In this document: piece after piece, positions 63,001-64,000 of the stretch
Position numbering within the stretch: position 1 is the first letter of the stretch
Layout of the letters: every line of letters starts with the position of its first letter
Source: Bugula neritina
Taxonomy: Eukaryota > Bryozoa > Gymnolaemata > Cheilostomatida > Bugulidae
Length of the DNA stretch: 64,000 bases
Direction: 5' to 3'
Assembly (NCBI GenBank): GCA_964035545.1
Contig: OZ037768.1
Span: 10,186,741 to 10,250,740, forward strand
The notes under the pieces: model-generated
What the model was told of the DNA's origin: nothing
What the model saw: only the letters and a program-made list of their open reading frames with translations
The model's database searches: none
Translations under genes and position numbers: made by a program

Positions 63001-64000
63001 CCAGTGTCACCTCTATGTTTGAAGTAGTTAAACAGAGGCTCATATTTCAAGCCTGCGAGATCAGTCCCTTGATATCTGCAATACAAAATAATCTGTATCA
63101 AACAAGACATGCTATAAGGTGTCTGGTTAAGAAAATCTTGACGTTATATGTAAGTTCTCCACAGTAGCAGCATTATGACACCCAACATAGTATTTACTTG
63201 GTGCCAACAGCTCTCAAGCTGTGTTTACAGTTGGACCTTCCTGTATACACATGAATAGGATAAGCCTAAAAGTTTAGAGCCAACAAACCTTTTGCTGACT
63301 GTGTATTCAGAGTCATTTTTATAGAGAGAACAGAGTCTTTTTTCCATAAGAATAAACTCTTTATTACGTTTCTCATCTGCAATAGAATAGAATAAAATGT
63401 ATGATAAAAATTACTGAGCGTATATACTGGGTTTAAAGTATCTCAGTTTAAACATTGATGTGTACACTTAGCCTTGGGCCACACGGTGCGTATTTTCGCA
63501 TGCGAAAATTGAAACCACAAGTAGCAAAGGCGTCCACTGTAGCGTCAGTGATGCGTGATAAATAAAGCTTTCATTTTTAAATCGCAATCGCTTTCAATAA
63601 AACGCAATTTAGTGGAATTTAGCACTAAAATAAAGAAATGGGCTCGCTTAATAACTATCAGCCAATTAGGTGACGACGACAGAGACGATTCGCACTTGCG
63701 TTGAAAATGCAGAGCGACAAGTGCGAATGTTTTCTCAACGCGCACAGTGGACACCTTTGCTACTTGTGATTTCAATTTTTGCATGCGAAAATACGCACAG
63801 TGTGGCCCTAGGCTTATAGAAAGAAGAAGTTTGATGCAAGAACAAACCATTTCTAAAATATAGTTGATTAGATAACACAGATAAATAGAAATACACTAGC
63901 AGTAACTGCAATAATCTTCAGAATAGGTGAAAGGGTGGCCATACCTCTAACTTTGACATAAGTCTCATTAGGATTCACACATAGGGCCAGATTGCTAGGA
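54076..64000 (-). CDS. IARS1: Isoleucyl-tRNA synthetase, cytoplasmic (C-terminal part)
   Basis: Charges tRNA-Ile with isoleucine; in animals it is part of the multi-synthetase complex. Nineteen exons are visible, the first cut by the window end: 63945-64000, 63289-63376, 62919-63075, 62569-62783, 61238-61336, 60737-60937, 59824-59970, 59587-59721, 58836-58919, 58500-58644, 58080-58206, 57695-57864, 57204-57500, 56650-56824, 55828-56030, 55217-55384, 54939-55130, 54427-54663, 54076-54150. They give about 989 residues in one frame. The editing (CP1) domain holds [13 protein letters not shown]. The catalytic core continues with [28 protein letters not shown] and the KMSKR loop ([11 protein letters not shown], exon 58836-58919). 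Next comes the anticodon-binding domain ([28 protein letters not shown]), then the animal-type C-terminal extension. The HIGH motif lies outside the window. A minisatellite abuts the acceptor of exon 55828-56030. Confidence 0.97.
56024..56472 (-). repeat. 25-bp minisatellite copying the 3' splice site of an IARS1 exon
   Basis: About 18 tandem units of roughly 25 bp, + strand consensus ATGTAGTCTGTACAGTTATATAGTT in two overlapping parts (ATGTAGTCTG and TACAGTTATATAGTT). In gene orientation every unit reads CAG followed by RCTACATA. The true acceptor is CTGTGCAG followed by GCTACATAG, so the first unit overlaps the first eight bases of the exon and the array extends upstream through most of the 619-bp intron. 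Confidence 0.9.
56878..56905. repeat. (AC)n-type microsatellite in an IARS1 intron
   Basis: Short CACACGCGCACG/CACACACA run between exons 57204-57500 and 56650-56824. Confidence 0.7.
57050..57118 (-). other. tRNA-derived fragment (possible SINE head)
   Basis: In - orientation there is a TTAGTAA anticodon-loop-like segment followed by a perfect B box, GGGTTCGAACCCC. The 5' half does not fold as a normal tRNA. It is preceded on the + strand by a doubled ~25-bp motif (TCGAGGTAAAGACTTATT, 56976-57020). It lies in an IARS1 intron. Confidence 0.35.
63471..63813. mobile_element. 343-bp TIR element (MITE) flanked by TTA, in an IARS1 intron
   Basis: The left end GCCTTGGGCCACACGGTGCG and the right end are inverted copies over about 70 bp, sharing GCGTATTTTCGCATGCGAAAA. 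The element is flanked by TTA on both sides (63468-63470 and 63814-63816). A 3-bp TWA duplication is typical of PIF/Harbinger-type elements. It has no transposase, and the - strand open frame across it (63545-63850) is incidental. It lies between exons 63945-64000 and 63289-63376. Confidence 0.75.

Overview
This is nuclear DNA from an animal. It is AT-rich and gene-dense, with short GT-AG introns (mostly 80-900 bp) and single-copy eukaryotic housekeeping genes that I could rebuild exon by exon with consistent phases. The compact genes and early-diverging look of the proteins suggest a non-bilaterian animal, perhaps a sponge. That is a guess, because the sequence holds no direct taxonomic marker.

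Layout: (1) 494-5658 (+), the 3' part of a coiled-coil protein with an EF-hand-like C-terminus that I cannot name. (2) 6617-14249 (-) and 15851-33208 (-), two complete head-to-tail paralogs of the peroxisomal half-ABC transporter ABCD3/PMP70. Each has 16 exons with the same phases, giving 681 and 669 aa. (3) 34083-34990 (+), SDHAF4, a two-exon assembly factor for succinate dehydrogenase. (4) 35355-42784 (-), NCBP1/CBP80 in 17 exons, 792 aa. (5) 44733-47182 (+), RSL24D1 in 5 exons, 168 aa. (6) 50490-53505 (+), a TMEM248-family membrane protein in 7 exons. (7) 54076-64000 (-), the C-terminal ~990 codons of cytosolic isoleucyl-tRNA synthetase, running off the window end.

Mobile and repeated DNA: intron 6 of the second ABCD3 copy carries a full-length Ty3/gypsy LTR retrotransposon (23137-30586) in antisense. 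Its two 305-bp LTRs look identical, it has a tRNA-Leu-type primer site and a 4-bp target duplication, and it is far more GC-rich than its surroundings. It encodes gag, a 1429-codon pol and, unusually, a third ORF where env would sit. That ORF is not an envelope: it has a C2H2 finger, a second Cys/His cluster and a C-terminal coiled coil. Intron 9 of the same gene holds a cluster of inverted repeats, a small TIR element, two tRNA-like elements and a 99-bp tandem repeat. IARS1 introns hold a 343-bp TIR element flanked by TTA, and a 25-bp minisatellite whose every unit copies the neighbouring 3' splice site.

Degenerate ACT/AGT-rich low-complexity DNA clusters near gene 5' ends (13.3-14.1, 33.3-33.9, 43.2-45.1 and 48.3-48.9 kb). 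The host genes are separate housekeeping functions (peroxisome, mitochondrion, cap binding, ribosome assembly, translation) and show no operon logic. The most unusual items are the third retrotransposon ORF, the splice-acceptor minisatellite and the patchwork of near-identity between the two ABCD3 copies.
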